This document shows, piece by piece, positions 26,815-35,766 of a stretch of 64,000 bases of DNA. The first letter of the stretch is position 1. Every line of letters begins with the position of its first letter. Source of the stretch: Micromonospora antibiotica (GTDB lineage: Bacteria > Actinomycetota > Actinomycetes > Mycobacteriales > Micromonosporaceae); contig NZ_JAGFWR010000016.1 of NCBI RefSeq assembly GCF_017599305.1, positions 62,001 through 126,000 of the forward strand. The letters are read 5' to 3'. The notes under the pieces are model-generated. The model was not told the origin of the DNA and did no database searches. It worked only from the letters and a program-made list of their open reading frames with translations. The position numbers and the translations under genes were made by a program.

Positions 26815-28919
26815 TTCACCCCGGCGGCGTCCATCCCGCGCAGTTCCTTCTTGAGGTCGGCGACCTCGTCGCGGATCCGCGCCGCCAACTCGAACTGCAA
26901 CTCGCGGGCGGCGGCGAGCATCTGGTCGTTGAGTTCCTGGATCAGCTGCGCCAGGTCGGCGCGGGCCATCCCCTCGCGGGAGGGGGTACCGGCCGTGGCC
27001 CGGCTGCGGCTGCGGGTCTCCTTGACCGGCGCCTTGCCCCGGGACAGCTGACGTGCGGCCCCGCCGATCCGGGAATTCTCGGTGTCCTCCGCCTCGCGGT
27101 AGATGTCGTCGAGAATGTCGTGGATCTTCTTGCGCAGCGGCTCGGGGCTGATCCCGTGGGCCTCGTTGTGGGCGATCTGCTTGGCCCGGCGGCGGTTGGT
27201 CTCGTCGATCGCCGACGCCATCGACGGCGTGATCTTGTCGGCGTACATGTGCACCTGGCCGGAGACGTTACGGGCGGCCCGGCCGATGGTCTGGATCAGC
27301 GACCGGCCACTGCGCAGGAAGCCCTCCTTGTCGGCGTCCAGGATCGCCACCAGGGAGACCTCGGGCAGGTCGAGCCCCTCCCGGAGCAGGTTGATGCCGA
27401 CCAGCACGTCGTAGTCGCCCTTGCGCAGCTCGCGCAGCAGCTCCACCCGGCGCAGGGTGTCGACCTCGGAGTGCAGGTAACGCACCCGGATGCCGTTCTC
27501 CAGGAGGTAGTCGGACAGGTCCTCGGCCATCTTCTTCGTCAGCGTGGTGACGAGCACCCGTTCGTCGCGCTCGGTCCGCAGCTTGATCTCGTCCATCAGG
27601 TCGTCGATCTGGCCCTTGGTCGGCTTGATCACGACCTCCGGGTCGATCAGGCCGGTGGGGCGGATGACCTGTTCGACGAACTCGCCCTGGGCCTGTTCCA
27701 TCTCCCAGGTGCCCGGGGTGGCCGAGAGGTAGACCAGCTGGCCGACCCGCTCCAGGAACTCGTCGAAGCGCAGCGGACGGTTGTCGGCGGCGCTGGGCAG
27801 CCGGAAACCGTGGTCGATCAGCATCCGCTTGCGGGAGGCGTCGCCCTCGAACATGCCACCGATCTGCGGGATGGTGACGTGGGATTCGTCGACCACGGTG
27901 AGGAAGTCGTCCGGGAAGTAGTCGAGCAGGCAGTGCGGGGGACTGCCGGGCAGTCGGCCGTCGATGTGCATGGAGTAGTTCTCGATGCCGGAGCAGAACC
28001 CGACCTGCCGCATCATCTCCAGGTCGTAGGTGGTGCGCATCCGCAGCCGCTGCGCCTCCAGCAGCTTGCCCTGCCGTTCCAGCTCGGCCAGCCGCTCCCC
28101 CAGCTCGGCCTCGATGTCGCGGGTGGCCCGTTCCATCCGCTCCGGACCGGCCGCGTAGTGGGTGGCCGGGAAGATCAACAGGTGGTCGACCTCCTTGACC
28201 ACGTCACCGGTGAGCGGGTTGAGGTAGTAGAGCTTCTCCACCTCGTCACCGAACAGCTCGATGCGGACCGCCAGCTCCTCGTACGCCGGGATGATCTCCA
28301 GGGTGTCGCCCCGGACCCGGAAGGTGCCGCGCTGGAAGGCCATGTCGTTGCGGGTGTACTGGATGTCGACCAGCCGGCGTAGCAGCTGGTCGCGGTCCAG
28401 CTCCTGCCCGACGGCGATCCGGACGGCCCGGTCGAGGTATTCCTCGGGGGTGCCCAGGCCGTAGATGGCCGAGACGGTCGCCACCACGATCGTGTCGCGC
28501 CGGGTGAGCAGCGACATGGTCGCCTTGTGTCGCAGCCGCTCGACCTCCTCGTTGATCGAGGAGTCCTTCTCGATGTAGGTGTCGGTCTGCGGGATGTACG
28601 CCTCGGGCTGGTAGTAGTCGTAGTAGGAGACGAAATACTCCACCGAGTTGTGCGGGAGCAGCTCGCTGAACTCCTTGGCCAGCTGGGCGCAGAGCGTCTT
28701 GTTGGGGGCGAGCACCAGGGTCGGCCGTTGCAGTCGCTCGACCAGCCAGGCGGTGGTGGCGCTCTTGCCGGTGCCGGTGGCGCCGAGCAGCACGGTGTTG
28801 CGGTCGCCACGTCGGACCCGACGCTCAAGATCATCGATGGCGGCCGGCTGGTCGCCGGCCGGCTGGAAGTCACTGACGACCTGGAAGCGACCGTCGAGCC
28901 GGGGAATGTCGAGCGCCAT
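26811..28919 (-). CDS. uvrB: Excinuclease ABC subunit B (UvrB)
   Basis: 702 residues, the helicase-like lesion-verification subunit. Walker A is GATGTGKSAT, the damage-binding beta-hairpin contains YYDYYQPEAYIP, and helicase motif VI is QTIGRAARN. The C-terminal UVR motif (ELAARIRDEVADLKKELRGM) contacts UvrC/UvrA. The ATG (MALDIPRL) is preceded by TACCGT-N7 and no ribosome-binding site, so the mRNA is probably leaderless. The promoter carries a RecA-NDp-like element. It is coupled by GTGA overlap to araC. Confidence 0.97.
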   Translation of the reverse strand: MALDIPRLDGRFQVVSDFQPAGDQPAAIDDLERRVRRGDRNTVLLGATGTGKSATTAWLVERLQRPTLVLAPNKTLCAQLAKEFSELLPHNSVEYFVSYYDYYQPEAYIPQTDTYIEKDSSINEEVERLRHKATMSLLTRRDTIVVATVSAIYGLGTPEEYLDRAVRIAVGQELDRDQLLRRLVDIQYTRNDMAFQRGTFRVRGDTLEIIPAYEELAVRIELFGDEVEKLYYLNPLTGDVVKEVDHLLIFPATHYAAGPERMERATRDIEAELGERLAELERQGKLLEAQRLRMRTTYDLEMMRQVGFCSGIENYSMHIDGRLPGSPPHCLLDYFPDDFLTVVDESHVTIPQIGGMFEGDASRKRMLIDHGFRLPSAADNRPLRFDEFLERVGQLVYLSATPGTWEMEQAQGEFVEQVIRPTGLIDPEVVIKPTKGQIDDLMDEIKLRTERDERVLVTTLTKKMAEDLSDYLLENGIRVRYLHSEVDTLRRVELLRELRKGDYDVLVGINLLREGLDLPEVSLVAILDADKEGFLRSGRSLIQTIGRAARNVSGQVHMYADKITPSMASAIDETNRRRAKQIAHNEAHGISPEPLRKKIHDILDDIYREAEDTENSRIGGAARQLSRGKAPVKETRSRSRATAGTPSREGMARADLAQLIQELNDQMLAAARELQFELAARIRDEVADLKKELRGMDAAGVK

Positions 28920-28926
28920 GACATCA

Positions 28927-28949
28927 ACGGTACGCCGCGGGTCCGACAC
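28927..28949 (-). promoter_or_regulatory. RecA-NDp (PafBC)-like leaderless promoter of uvrB
   Basis: Minus strand: GTGTCGGAC, 8 nt, TACCGT, 7 nt, ATG. Compared with TTGTCRGTG-N8-TANNNT, 6 of 9 positions match (TGTCGG) with the exact spacer. Confidence 0.6.
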
Positions 28950-29264
28950 TGTGCCGCGACCGTCGTCAGCAGTCGACCACCTTCGATATTGCCATTGTGG
29001 CCCACATCTCAGAGGGCTAGCCTGGACACCGTAGGCCGCTCGCGGCGGCCGACCGCGGCAGTGGCCGGGCCTCGACAGGCTCCCACCGCCCGGCACCTGG
29101 GGTCGCAGCACCCGGACATCACCGGCGTGCGCACCCCGCGTGGTCGCGCCCCTGGCGCAGACCGGCCGCCGCGAGCGCCCCTGCCCGTCCGGCCGGCCAC
29201 CGCCCGCCCACCCCACCCGTCCCGGCGGCGTCACCCCGCCCCCGGCCGGCCCGTTCAACCCCAC
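28950..29264. other. Region between uvrB and the duplicated-domain gene
   Basis: TAGCCT at about 29019 is a candidate -10 for the plus-strand gene. From there to 29264 the sequence is Pro/Arg-codon-rich and open in several frames, so the true start of the next gene may lie as far upstream as 29061. Confidence 0.5.
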
Positions 29265-30848
29265 GTGGAGACCTCGCCCGACCGGCCACGACACCCGCCC
29301 GGCACCGGCCCGGGACGACGACGTGCCGGCCGGCGACACCGAACCGCCGACCGACCGGTCACCCTCGGCACGACCGCCCCGCCCGGCCCCGAGGACCGCA
29401 CGCCGGGGCGGCGACGCGCCACCCTGCTCGTCCTGGGCGCGGTCGCGGCCACCTCCGCCGCCGCCCTGGTGGCCGGCCTGCTCAGCTGGTCGCCCGCACC
29501 GGCCACGCCGGCCCGCGCGCTGACCGGCGACGAGGTCGAGCGGCTGGCAGCCGCCCGGGTCAGCGCCTACCGGGACGTCCGGGCCGGGGTACGGGTGGCC
29601 GTCGGCACCGCAGCCGGCCGTACCGACCTGGTCGGCTGGGTCGACTGGTCGCGTCCCCTGGCCTACCTCGCCGTCGGCGGTCCGGGTGCCGGCCAGGACC
29701 GGGGGCTGGTGCAGGCCGACGGCCCGGTGGTGGTGCACCGTCGCGACCCCACGGCGATCGTGACCCCGGCCCGGCCACCGCTGGTGCCTCCCGTCGACCG
29801 ATGGCGGCTGCGCGACCGACCCACCGGGCGACGCCTGGACGGCGCGCTCGCCGTCCTGTTCGCGCTGGCCGCCGACCGGGTCGAGCCGGCCGAACCACTA
29901 CGCACCGGCGGACGGTGGCTCGGCCGGGACACTGTCGGCGGCGACCCGGTGGACGTCCTCCAGGCGGCGCTGCGGCCGGTCGGGCCCCGCGGTCGGCCCG
30001 CCGCCGGGCCGACCGGTCGACCGGAGGCCAGGGACACCGACCCCCGCTGGTGGGTGGACCGGGACGCCCGGCTGCGTCGCTGGGCGGGCCGGCTCGACGA
30101 CGGGACCCCGGTCACCGTCGAGCTGGACCGCGTCGACCGGCCGACGCCGTGGCCGGTCGACGCGCTCGGTGGCCGGCCAGGACTGCCCCGGGCCCTCACC
30201 GACGAGGAGGCCGCCCGGCTGGGCCGCCTGACCACCCGGCTACGCGCCGGCAGCGGGGCCGCCGTCACCGTGACGGCCCCCCTCGGCACCGCCGCCAACC
30301 TGCGCGGCAGCGGCTGGTTGAGCTGGTCCGCCGATGTCTCCTACCTGTCCGTCGCCGAGCTGGACACCCTCGGCCGTCGGACGCTGCGGCGGCGGGACCG
30401 GACCGGCTTCGCCCGGGCGGACGTACCGGTCGGGCCGGACACCGCCGCCCCCGGTCCGCCGTTGCCGCCGCCGGCCGGGACCGGTTGGCGGCTCGACGGT
30501 CGGCCGGCCGACGAACTGGACGTGCTGGTCGACGCGGCGCTACAGGCCGACGGACGCCCGCCGGGCGTCGACACGGCCGTCCGGATCCGGGGCGACCGGC
30601 GGGCCAACCGGCCGGTGGACGTGTTCGAGGTACGCCAGCAGGGCCGGCGACTGCGCTACTGGCTGGACCGCAGCGGGTTCCCGTACCGGCTGGAGCTACG
30701 CACCACCGGGGGTCTGTGGGCGCAGCTGGACCTGAGCCCCGGGCCGCTGCCGGCGGGACTCGTCGCGCCCCACCGCACGGCAACGTCGGCGTCACGACCC
30801 GGCGGACGCCACGACGCTGCCGGCGGCGCGATTCGGCCGACGCCCTGA
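29265..30848 (+). CDS. Membrane-anchored protein with two tandem LolA/LppX-like domains
   Basis: Unrecognised gene, about 527 residues from the chosen GTG. A basic cytoplasmic N-terminus is followed by one TM (about 52-74) and an extracytoplasmic part built of two similar domains. Both domains begin ALT-x-(D/E)E, and have G-W-(V/L)-(D/S)-W-S then Y-L-(A/S)-V, then W-R-L-x-x-R-P, then PVDV, and end W-(V/L)-D-R followed by strands. That end recalls the lipid-binding LolA/LppX/LprG fold, a tentative match. Repeat 1 spans about 86-305 and repeat 2 about 306-500. The C-terminal 25 residues are low complexity. The start is uncertain: there is no ribosome-binding site, and GTGs at 29127 and 29061 are in frame. 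Confidence 0.7.
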   Translation: METSPDRPRHPPGTGPGRRRAGRRHRTADRPVTLGTTAPPGPEDRTPGRRRATLLVLGAVAATSAAALVAGLLSWSPAPATPARALTGDEVERLAAARVSAYRDVRAGVRVAVGTAAGRTDLVGWVDWSRPLAYLAVGGPGAGQDRGLVQADGPVVVHRRDPTAIVTPARPPLVPPVDRWRLRDRPTGRRLDGALAVLFALAADRVEPAEPLRTGGRWLGRDTVGGDPVDVLQAALRPVGPRGRPAAGPTGRPEARDTDPRWWVDRDARLRRWAGRLDDGTPVTVELDRVDRPTPWPVDALGGRPGLPRALTDEEAARLGRLTTRLRAGSGAAVTVTAPLGTAANLRGSGWLSWSADVSYLSVAELDTLGRRTLRRRDRTGFARADVPVGPDTAAPGPPLPPPAGTGWRLDGRPADELDVLVDAALQADGRPPGVDTAVRIRGDRRANRPVDVFEVRQQGRRLRYWLDRSGFPYRLELRTTGGLWAQLDLSPGPLPAGLVAPHRTATSASRPGGRHDAAGGAIRPTP

Positions 30849-30901
30849 CCCGGCAGACGGGCACGACGCTGCCGAATGCGCGATCCGCAGACGGCGCGAT
30901 T

Positions 30902-30920
30902 CCGGTGCCGTCCGCACCGG
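30902..30920. terminator. Hairpin between converging genes
   Basis: A 7-bp stem (CCGGTGC / GCACCGG) with a 5-nt loop in the 91-nt gap before coaE ends. Confidence 0.5.
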
Positions 30921-30939
30921 GCCGGGGCGGGGGCTGCGG

Positions 30940-32127
30940 TCAGGGACGCCAGCCGGTCCGGGTCGCCCACGCCTCCGCCCGCAGGTACTCCTCGGCGGAC
31001 CACGGGTCGCCCGTGGTGGTGGACCCCGGATCGGGCGGTGCCGCCGCCAGTTCCCGCTCCACCAGCAGGTGGGCCGCCCGTTGACCGGGATCGGCACGCA
31101 GGTGGTCCCGCGTCAGCAGGGCGTGTCGCCAGCCGGGGGATCCGGCCACCCGCAGGTGCACCCGTACCGGCCGCCCCGGGTCGGCACCGCCGTGCAGCCG
31201 CTCCTCCCGGCCCGCCCCGCCGTCGCCCGTTGCCGGTCGGGGGTGGCCCCCCCGGACGTCGGGCACCCTGGGAAATCCGGCGTCGGCGAGTCGCCGCGCC
31301 AACACGCCGTCCGCCTCGGCCAGCGACGGGACGGTCACCTGCACGTCGATGACGTCCCGGCCGGCCAGCCCCGGCACAGCGGTCGAGCCGACATGGTCGA
31401 TCCGCAGATCGGCCGGGGCGAGCGCGTGCCGGATCCGGGCGGCGAGCCGGGCGTACTGCTGCGGCCAGGTCGGGTCGGGCTCGGTCAGCACCGCCCACCC
31501 CTCCCGGACCGCCCGGTGTTCCCGCACGTTGCGCTCGTAGGGCAGCAGGCGGTCCCGCCAGAGCGCGTCCACGGCGGCGTGCAGCTCGTCGAGACCGCCG
31601 TCGTTGTCGAGGACCACGTCGGCCGCCGCCCGGCGGCGGGCGTCGTCGGCCTGGGCGGCGATCCGCCGCTCGGCCTCCGACCGGGTCATCCCCCGGTCCC
31701 GCGCCAGCCGCGCCAACCGGATGGCCACGGCCGTCTGCACCACCACCACCAGGTGGTAAGACGGTGCCAGCCCCACCTCCACCAGCAGCGGCACGTCGTT
31801 GACCACCACCGCGTCGGCGGGGGCCGCAGCGGACAGCTCGGCGGACCGGGCCCGTACCCGGGGATGGGTGATCTCCTCCAGCCGACGGCGGGCAGCCTCG
31901 TCGGCGAAGACCAACGCGCCCAACGCCGCCCGGTCCAGTGCGCCATCGGCGGTCAGCACCCGGTCGGAGAAGGCGGCCACGATCTCGGCCAGCCCCGCAC
32001 TGCCCGGCGCGACCACCTCCCGGGCGATCCGGTCGGAGTCGACGATGATCGCGCCCCGCTCGGCCAGTCGGGTCACCACCGCGCTCTTGCCGGACCCGAT
32101 ACCACCGGTCAACCCCACCCTCAGCAC
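30940..32127 (-). CDS. coaE: Dephospho-CoA kinase fused to GrpB/UPF0157 domain
   Basis: 395 residues. The N-terminal kinase (about 1-205) catalyses the last step of CoA synthesis. Its P-loop is GGIGSGKS (8-15), with DSDRIAREVV and THPRVR as family landmarks. The C-terminal half (about 220-395) is a GrpB domain of nucleotidyltransferase fold: WPQQYARLAARIRHAL then RIDHVGSTAVPGLAGRDVIDV. The same fusion is known in mycobacterial CoaE, where the extra domain aids folding or regulation. The GTG start follows TTGACT-N6 with no good ribosome-binding site. It lies downstream of rpsA but past a strong terminator. Confidence 0.95.
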   Translation of the reverse strand: MLRVGLTGGIGSGKSAVVTRLAERGAIIVDSDRIAREVVAPGSAGLAEIVAAFSDRVLTADGALDRAALGALVFADEAARRRLEEITHPRVRARSAELSAAAPADAVVVNDVPLLVEVGLAPSYHLVVVVQTAVAIRLARLARDRGMTRSEAERRIAAQADDARRRAAADVVLDNDGGLDELHAAVDALWRDRLLPYERNVREHRAVREGWAVLTEPDPTWPQQYARLAARIRHALAPADLRIDHVGSTAVPGLAGRDVIDVQVTVPSLAEADGVLARRLADAGFPRVPDVRGGHPRPATGDGGAGREERLHGGADPGRPVRVHLRVAGSPGWRHALLTRDHLRADPGQRAAHLLVERELAAAPPDPGSTTTGDPWSAEEYLRAEAWATRTGWRP

Positions 32128-32331
32128 CGACCCAGTCAACCGGATCGGCCCCTGCCCCACCACACCACCCCCGCCCCCACCTCCCACCACGCCACCAGGC
32201 CCGTGTTGCCGGCGCACCGCACCGGGGAGCCCGCCCTGGGCACCGGCGGCACCTGACCGCCGCCGACGGGCCGCCTCGCGCCGGAGCGCCACGTGGTGTC
32301 AGCGGGGTAGCCGTATCCGACGCCGACGCCA
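32128..32331. other. coaE upstream region
   Basis: C-rich spacer between coaE and the rpsA terminator. GGGTAGCCG (32305) pairs with CGGCTACCC (32389-32397), so the rpsA hairpin is nested within an outer 9-bp pairing. No gene is seen. Confidence 0.5.
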
Positions 32332-32380
32332 AAGAGCCCCGCCTCCGGTCCACTGAACGTGGACCGGAGGCGGGGCTCTT
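32332..32380 (-). terminator. rpsA terminator, 22-bp perfect stem
   Basis: 22-nt complementary arms around a TGAAC loop, 65 nt past the rpsA stop, ending in CTCTTT on the minus strand. It is among the strongest hairpins in the window. Confidence 0.9.
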
Positions 32381-32445
32381 CTGGTCAGCGGCTACCCGGG
32401 CCCGGGTACGACGTCAGACGTGGTACCCGGTGGCAGCCTCCTGGG

Positions 32446-33945
32446 TCACTTGCCGCCGGCGAGCTTCTCCCGCAGCGCGGCGAGCGCCTCGTCGGTGGCC
32501 AGGGTGCCCGCCGGCTCCTCGGCCTGCCGGCTCGGGGTCGACGAGCTGGTCGAGGTGGTGGTGCCACCACCGGCGGCCACGGGCGGAGCCGGGTTGGCAG
32601 CGGCCTCGGCGTCGGCGGCCCGGGAGGTCTGCACCTGCTTGGTGTGGGCCTCCCAGCGCTGACGCGCCTCGGCGTACTGGTTCTCCCAGGTCTCGCGCTG
32701 CTTGTCGTACCCCTCGAGCCACTCGCCCGTCTCCGGGTCGAAGCCGTCCGGGTAGATGTAGTTGCCCTCGGTGTCGTACGTCGCGGCCATGCCGTAGAGG
32801 GTCGGGTCGAAGTGCTCCTCGCCCTCGACGAAGCCCTCGTTGGCCTGCTTGAGCGACAGCGAGATCCGGCGGCGCTCCAGGTCGATGTCGATGACCTTGA
32901 CCATGACCTCGGAGCCGACCTGCACGACCTGCTCCGGGATCTCCACGTGGCGCTCGGCCAGCTCGGAGATGTGGACCAGGCCCTCGATGCCGTCGTCCAC
33001 CCGGACGAAGGCGCCGAACGGGACCAGCTTGGTGACCTTACCCGGCACGATCTGCTGGATCGCGTGGGTGCGGGCGAACTGCCGCCACGGGTCCTCCTGG
33101 GTCGCCTTCAGCGACAGCGAGACCCGCTCGCGGTCCAGGTCGACGTCCAGGACCTCGACCTCGACCTCCTGGCCCACCTCGACGACCTCGGACGGGTGGT
33201 CGATGTGCTTCCAGGAGAGCTCGGAGACGTGCACCAGGCCGTCCACGCCGCCCAGGTCGACGAACGCGCCGAAGTTGACGATCGACGAGACGACGCCCTT
33301 GCGGACCTGCCCCTTCTGGAGCTTGTTGAGGAACTCGGTGCGCACCTCGGACTGCGTCTGCTCCAGCCAGGCCCGGCGGGACAGGACCACGTTGTTGCGG
33401 TTCTTGTCCAGCTCGATGATCTTGGCTTCGAGCTCGCGGCCCACGTACGGCTGCAGGTCACGCACCCGCCGCATCTCGACCAGGGAGGCGGGCAGGAAGC
33501 CGCGCAGCCCGATGTCGAGGATGAGGCCACCCTTGACCACCTCGATGACCGAACCGCGGACGACGCCGTCCTCGTCCTTGATCTTTTCGATCGTGCCCCA
33601 GGCCCGCTCGTACTGCGCCCGCTTCTTCGAGAGGATCAGACGCCCCTCCTTGTCCTCCTTCTGGAGGACCAGGGCCTCGATGTGGTCACCGACCGAGACG
33701 ACCTCGGCGGGGTCCACGTCGTGCTTGATCGACAACTCCCGCGAGGGGATGACACCCTCGGTCTTGTAGCCGATGTCGAGCAGGACCTCGTCCCGATCGA
33801 CCTTGACGACGGTGCCTTCGACAATGTCGCCGTCATTGAAGTACTTGATGGTCTCGTCGATCGCGGCGAGGAAAGCCTCCTCGGAACCGAGATCGTCGTG
33901 GGTGACCCGGGTGGCGCTCGAGGGGGCCTCGATGCTGCTCGTCAT
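32446..33945 (-). CDS. rpsA: 30S ribosomal protein S1
   Basis: 499 residues with four S1 RNA-binding domains: about 35-105, 120-190, 205-280 and 290-365. Typical S1 cores include GDIVEGTVVKVDRDEVLLDI and KGVVSSIVNFGAFVDLGGVD. The actinobacterial C-terminus follows: YDTEGNYIYPDGFDPETGEW, then a disordered Ala/Ser/Thr tail. S1 binds mRNA for initiation, and the many leaderless genes here would depend on it less. The ATG (MTSSIEAPS) has GGAG 11 nt upstream, and a promoter lies about 180 nt further. Gene order polA-rpsA-coaE-uvrB is conserved in actinobacteria. Confidence 0.97.
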   Translation of the reverse strand: MTSSIEAPSSATRVTHDDLGSEEAFLAAIDETIKYFNDGDIVEGTVVKVDRDEVLLDIGYKTEGVIPSRELSIKHDVDPAEVVSVGDHIEALVLQKEDKEGRLILSKKRAQYERAWGTIEKIKDEDGVVRGSVIEVVKGGLILDIGLRGFLPASLVEMRRVRDLQPYVGRELEAKIIELDKNRNNVVLSRRAWLEQTQSEVRTEFLNKLQKGQVRKGVVSSIVNFGAFVDLGGVDGLVHVSELSWKHIDHPSEVVEVGQEVEVEVLDVDLDRERVSLSLKATQEDPWRQFARTHAIQQIVPGKVTKLVPFGAFVRVDDGIEGLVHISELAERHVEIPEQVVQVGSEVMVKVIDIDLERRRISLSLKQANEGFVEGEEHFDPTLYGMAATYDTEGNYIYPDGFDPETGEWLEGYDKQRETWENQYAEARQRWEAHTKQVQTSRAADAEAAANPAPPVAAGGGTTTSTSSSTPSRQAEEPAGTLATDEALAALREKLAGGK

Positions 33946-34123
33946 GTGGGCGGTTGCTCCGGTCGGATGGGTTGTCACAGCAGGCGTGGTGTCGCAGTGA
34001 CCCGTTCGCGCCAGCGGATCCGCCACCGGGCACACCGAACGATCGTCAAGAGAAGACCATTGGTGCTCCGACGACCGCGCACCTGCTCCCTGCCGAGGTA
34101 CACGATCCACGAGCGCATCGTCT

Positions 34124-34154
34124 AGCCTACCCGCTGCATTACCACAGCGTGCAA
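34124..34154 (-). promoter_or_regulatory. Putative rpsA promoter
   Basis: Minus strand: TTGCAC, 19 nt, TAGGCT. It is about 180 nt before the rpsA start, so rpsA would have a long leader, a place where S1 autoregulation often acts. The rest of the 386-nt gap holds no gene. Confidence 0.55.
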
Positions 34155-34319
34155 GGCCTCCCGGGTCCTCGCGAACCCGCCAGCTGCGAAAGCGGAGATT
34201 TCGGGGAAAAAGCGCCTCCGGTGTCTCATCCGTCACATCCACCCCACGGGACCGACAGCGTACGGCGGTCCGGCACGCCGCGCGCGGCGGGGTCCGGCGG
34301 GCGAGACCACCGCAGGGCC

Positions 34320-34325
34320 TAGCGT
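34320..34325 (+). promoter_or_regulatory. Leaderless -10 box (TAGCGT)
   Basis: TAGCGT followed by 6 nt and GTG of the methyltransferase gene. Confidence 0.6.
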
Positions 34326-34331
34326 GAGCTG

Positions 34332-35159
34332 GTGAGCGACGACGAGCTGGTGGACGACGACGAGCGGGTGCTGCGACGCCGGGTGGGCGCCACCGAGGCA
34401 CGATGGGCCAACCGGGGCTGGTGGGACGCCGACGCCGACGACTACCAGGCCGAGCACGGCGCGTTCCTGGGCGAGGTCGACTTCCGCTGGTGCCCGGAGG
34501 GGCTGCGCGAGTCCGACGCGCGGCTGCTCGGCGAGGTCGCCGGGCGGCGGGTGCTGGAGGTCGGCTGCGGCGCGGCGTCCTGCGCCCGCTGGCTGGCCAC
34601 CCAGGGGGCGGAGCCGGTGGCCTTCGACCTCTCCGCCGGAATGCTGCGGCACGCCGCCCGCGCCGCCGGCACCACCGGGGTACGCGTCCCGCTGGTGCAG
34701 GCCGACGCCCTGGCCCTGCCGTTCGCCGAGGCGTCCTTCGACATCGCCTGTACGGCCTTCGGCGCGATCCCGTTCGTCGACGACTCCACCGCCCTGATGG
34801 CCGAGGTGCACCGGGTGCTACGCCCCGGGGGGCGCTGGGTCTTCTCGGTGACCCACCCGATGCGCTGGGTCTTCCTGGACGACCCCGGCGAGGGTGGCCT
34901 GACCGCCGTGCACTCGTACTTCGACCGCTCGCCCTACGTGGAGCAGGACGAGCGGGGGGTGGCCAGCTACGTCGAGCAGCACCGGACCCTCGGTGACCGG
35001 ATCCGCGAACTGGTCGACGCCGGCTTCCGCCTGCTGGACCTGGTGGAGCCCGAATGGCCGGCCGGACACCGGGAGACCTGGGGGCAGTGGAGCCCGCTGC
35101 GCGGACGGCTCTTCCCCGGCACCGCCATCTTCGTCACCGAGAAGCCGACCGGCAGCTGA
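34332..35159 (+). CDS. Class I SAM-dependent methyltransferase
   Basis: 275 residues, UbiE/Methyltransf_11 type. Motif I is VLEVGCGAASCARWLA, motif II VAFDLSAGML, and VLRPGGRWVFSV marks post-motif III. The C-terminal lid (HPMRWVFLDDPGEG) is shared with actinobacterial relatives of unknown substrate. The GTG start sits 6 nt after TAGCGT, consistent with a leaderless mRNA. It is divergent from rpsA and alone on its strand until the DUF3140 gene, 235 nt on. Confidence 0.88.
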   Translation: MSDDELVDDDERVLRRRVGATEARWANRGWWDADADDYQAEHGAFLGEVDFRWCPEGLRESDARLLGEVAGRRVLEVGCGAASCARWLATQGAEPVAFDLSAGMLRHAARAAGTTGVRVPLVQADALALPFAEASFDIACTAFGAIPFVDDSTALMAEVHRVLRPGGRWVFSVTHPMRWVFLDDPGEGGLTAVHSYFDRSPYVEQDERGVASYVEQHRTLGDRIRELVDAGFRLLDLVEPEWPAGHRETWGQWSPLRGRLFPGTAIFVTEKPTGS

Positions 35160-35394
35160 CCGGCGGCGGCTGCCCGCCCCGCTCCCGACCGACTCCTTGT
35201 CACCCGGGCCGTCGGGGCCGGGCTGAGCGGCGCCACCGGACACCTGCCGATCACCGAGGTGTCACGTAGCACCGGGTCCGCACCCGGTCGTTTCGGTGGA
35301 CCGCCCCCGGGTACGCGGCGGACATGGCCGAGCAGAGGTTCCGCATCCGCCATGACGGCACCCGACGTCGCCCACCGGCTGGAGGCGGTGCGCG

Positions 35395-35742
35395 ATGAGC
35401 CGGGCCGACGATCCGCAGCAGACCTACCGCGAGTTCACCGAGGCGGTGAACATGCGGCCCGGCGAGCTGTCCTCCTGGTTGCAGACGGCTGAGTCCAAGC
35501 ACGTCGGCTGGCACAAGGGTGGACGTGCCGGCGGCGGCGAGTCGGTCGGCCACTCGTCCGGGCGGCGGATCGTCGACCTGCTCCGCCGCAAGCGGGCCGA
35601 ACTGTCGGCTGCCGACTACCAGCACATGCGCACGGTGATCGGGTACGTGCACCGGCACCTGGCGCAGCGGCCCGCCGGTGACATCCGGGACACCAGGTGG
35701 CGCTGGTCGCTGATGAACTGGGGCCACGACCCACTGCGGTGA
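35395..35742 (+). CDS. DUF3140 domain protein
   Basis: 115 residues; the whole protein is the DUF3140 domain, with VNMRPGELSSWLQTAESKHVGW at the N-terminus and HSSGRRIVDLLRRKRAEL in the middle. Function unknown. Homologues in actinobacteria and fungi often sit with DUF2945 genes, but none is seen here. GGAGG is 8 nt before the ATG. A GC hairpin follows its stop directly. Confidence 0.88.
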   Translation: MSRADDPQQTYREFTEAVNMRPGELSSWLQTAESKHVGWHKGGRAGGGESVGHSSGRRIVDLLRRKRAELSAADYQHMRTVIGYVHRHLAQRPAGDIRDTRWRWSLMNWGHDPLR

Positions 35743-35760
35743 CCGCCCCGGGCGGGGCGG
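35743..35760. terminator. Hairpin between converging genes
   Basis: A 7-bp stem (CCGCCCC / GGGGCGG) with a 4-nt loop right after the DUF3140 stop and 7 nt before the isochorismatase stop. Confidence 0.6.
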
Positions 35761-35766
35761 CGGAGG

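Noticed and set aside
35324..35398. A 24-codon ORF whose TGA overlaps the DUF3140 ATG
   Set aside because: Arg-rich, no promoter or ribosome-binding site, and the DUF3140 gene has its own GGAGG; overlap alone is weak evidence.
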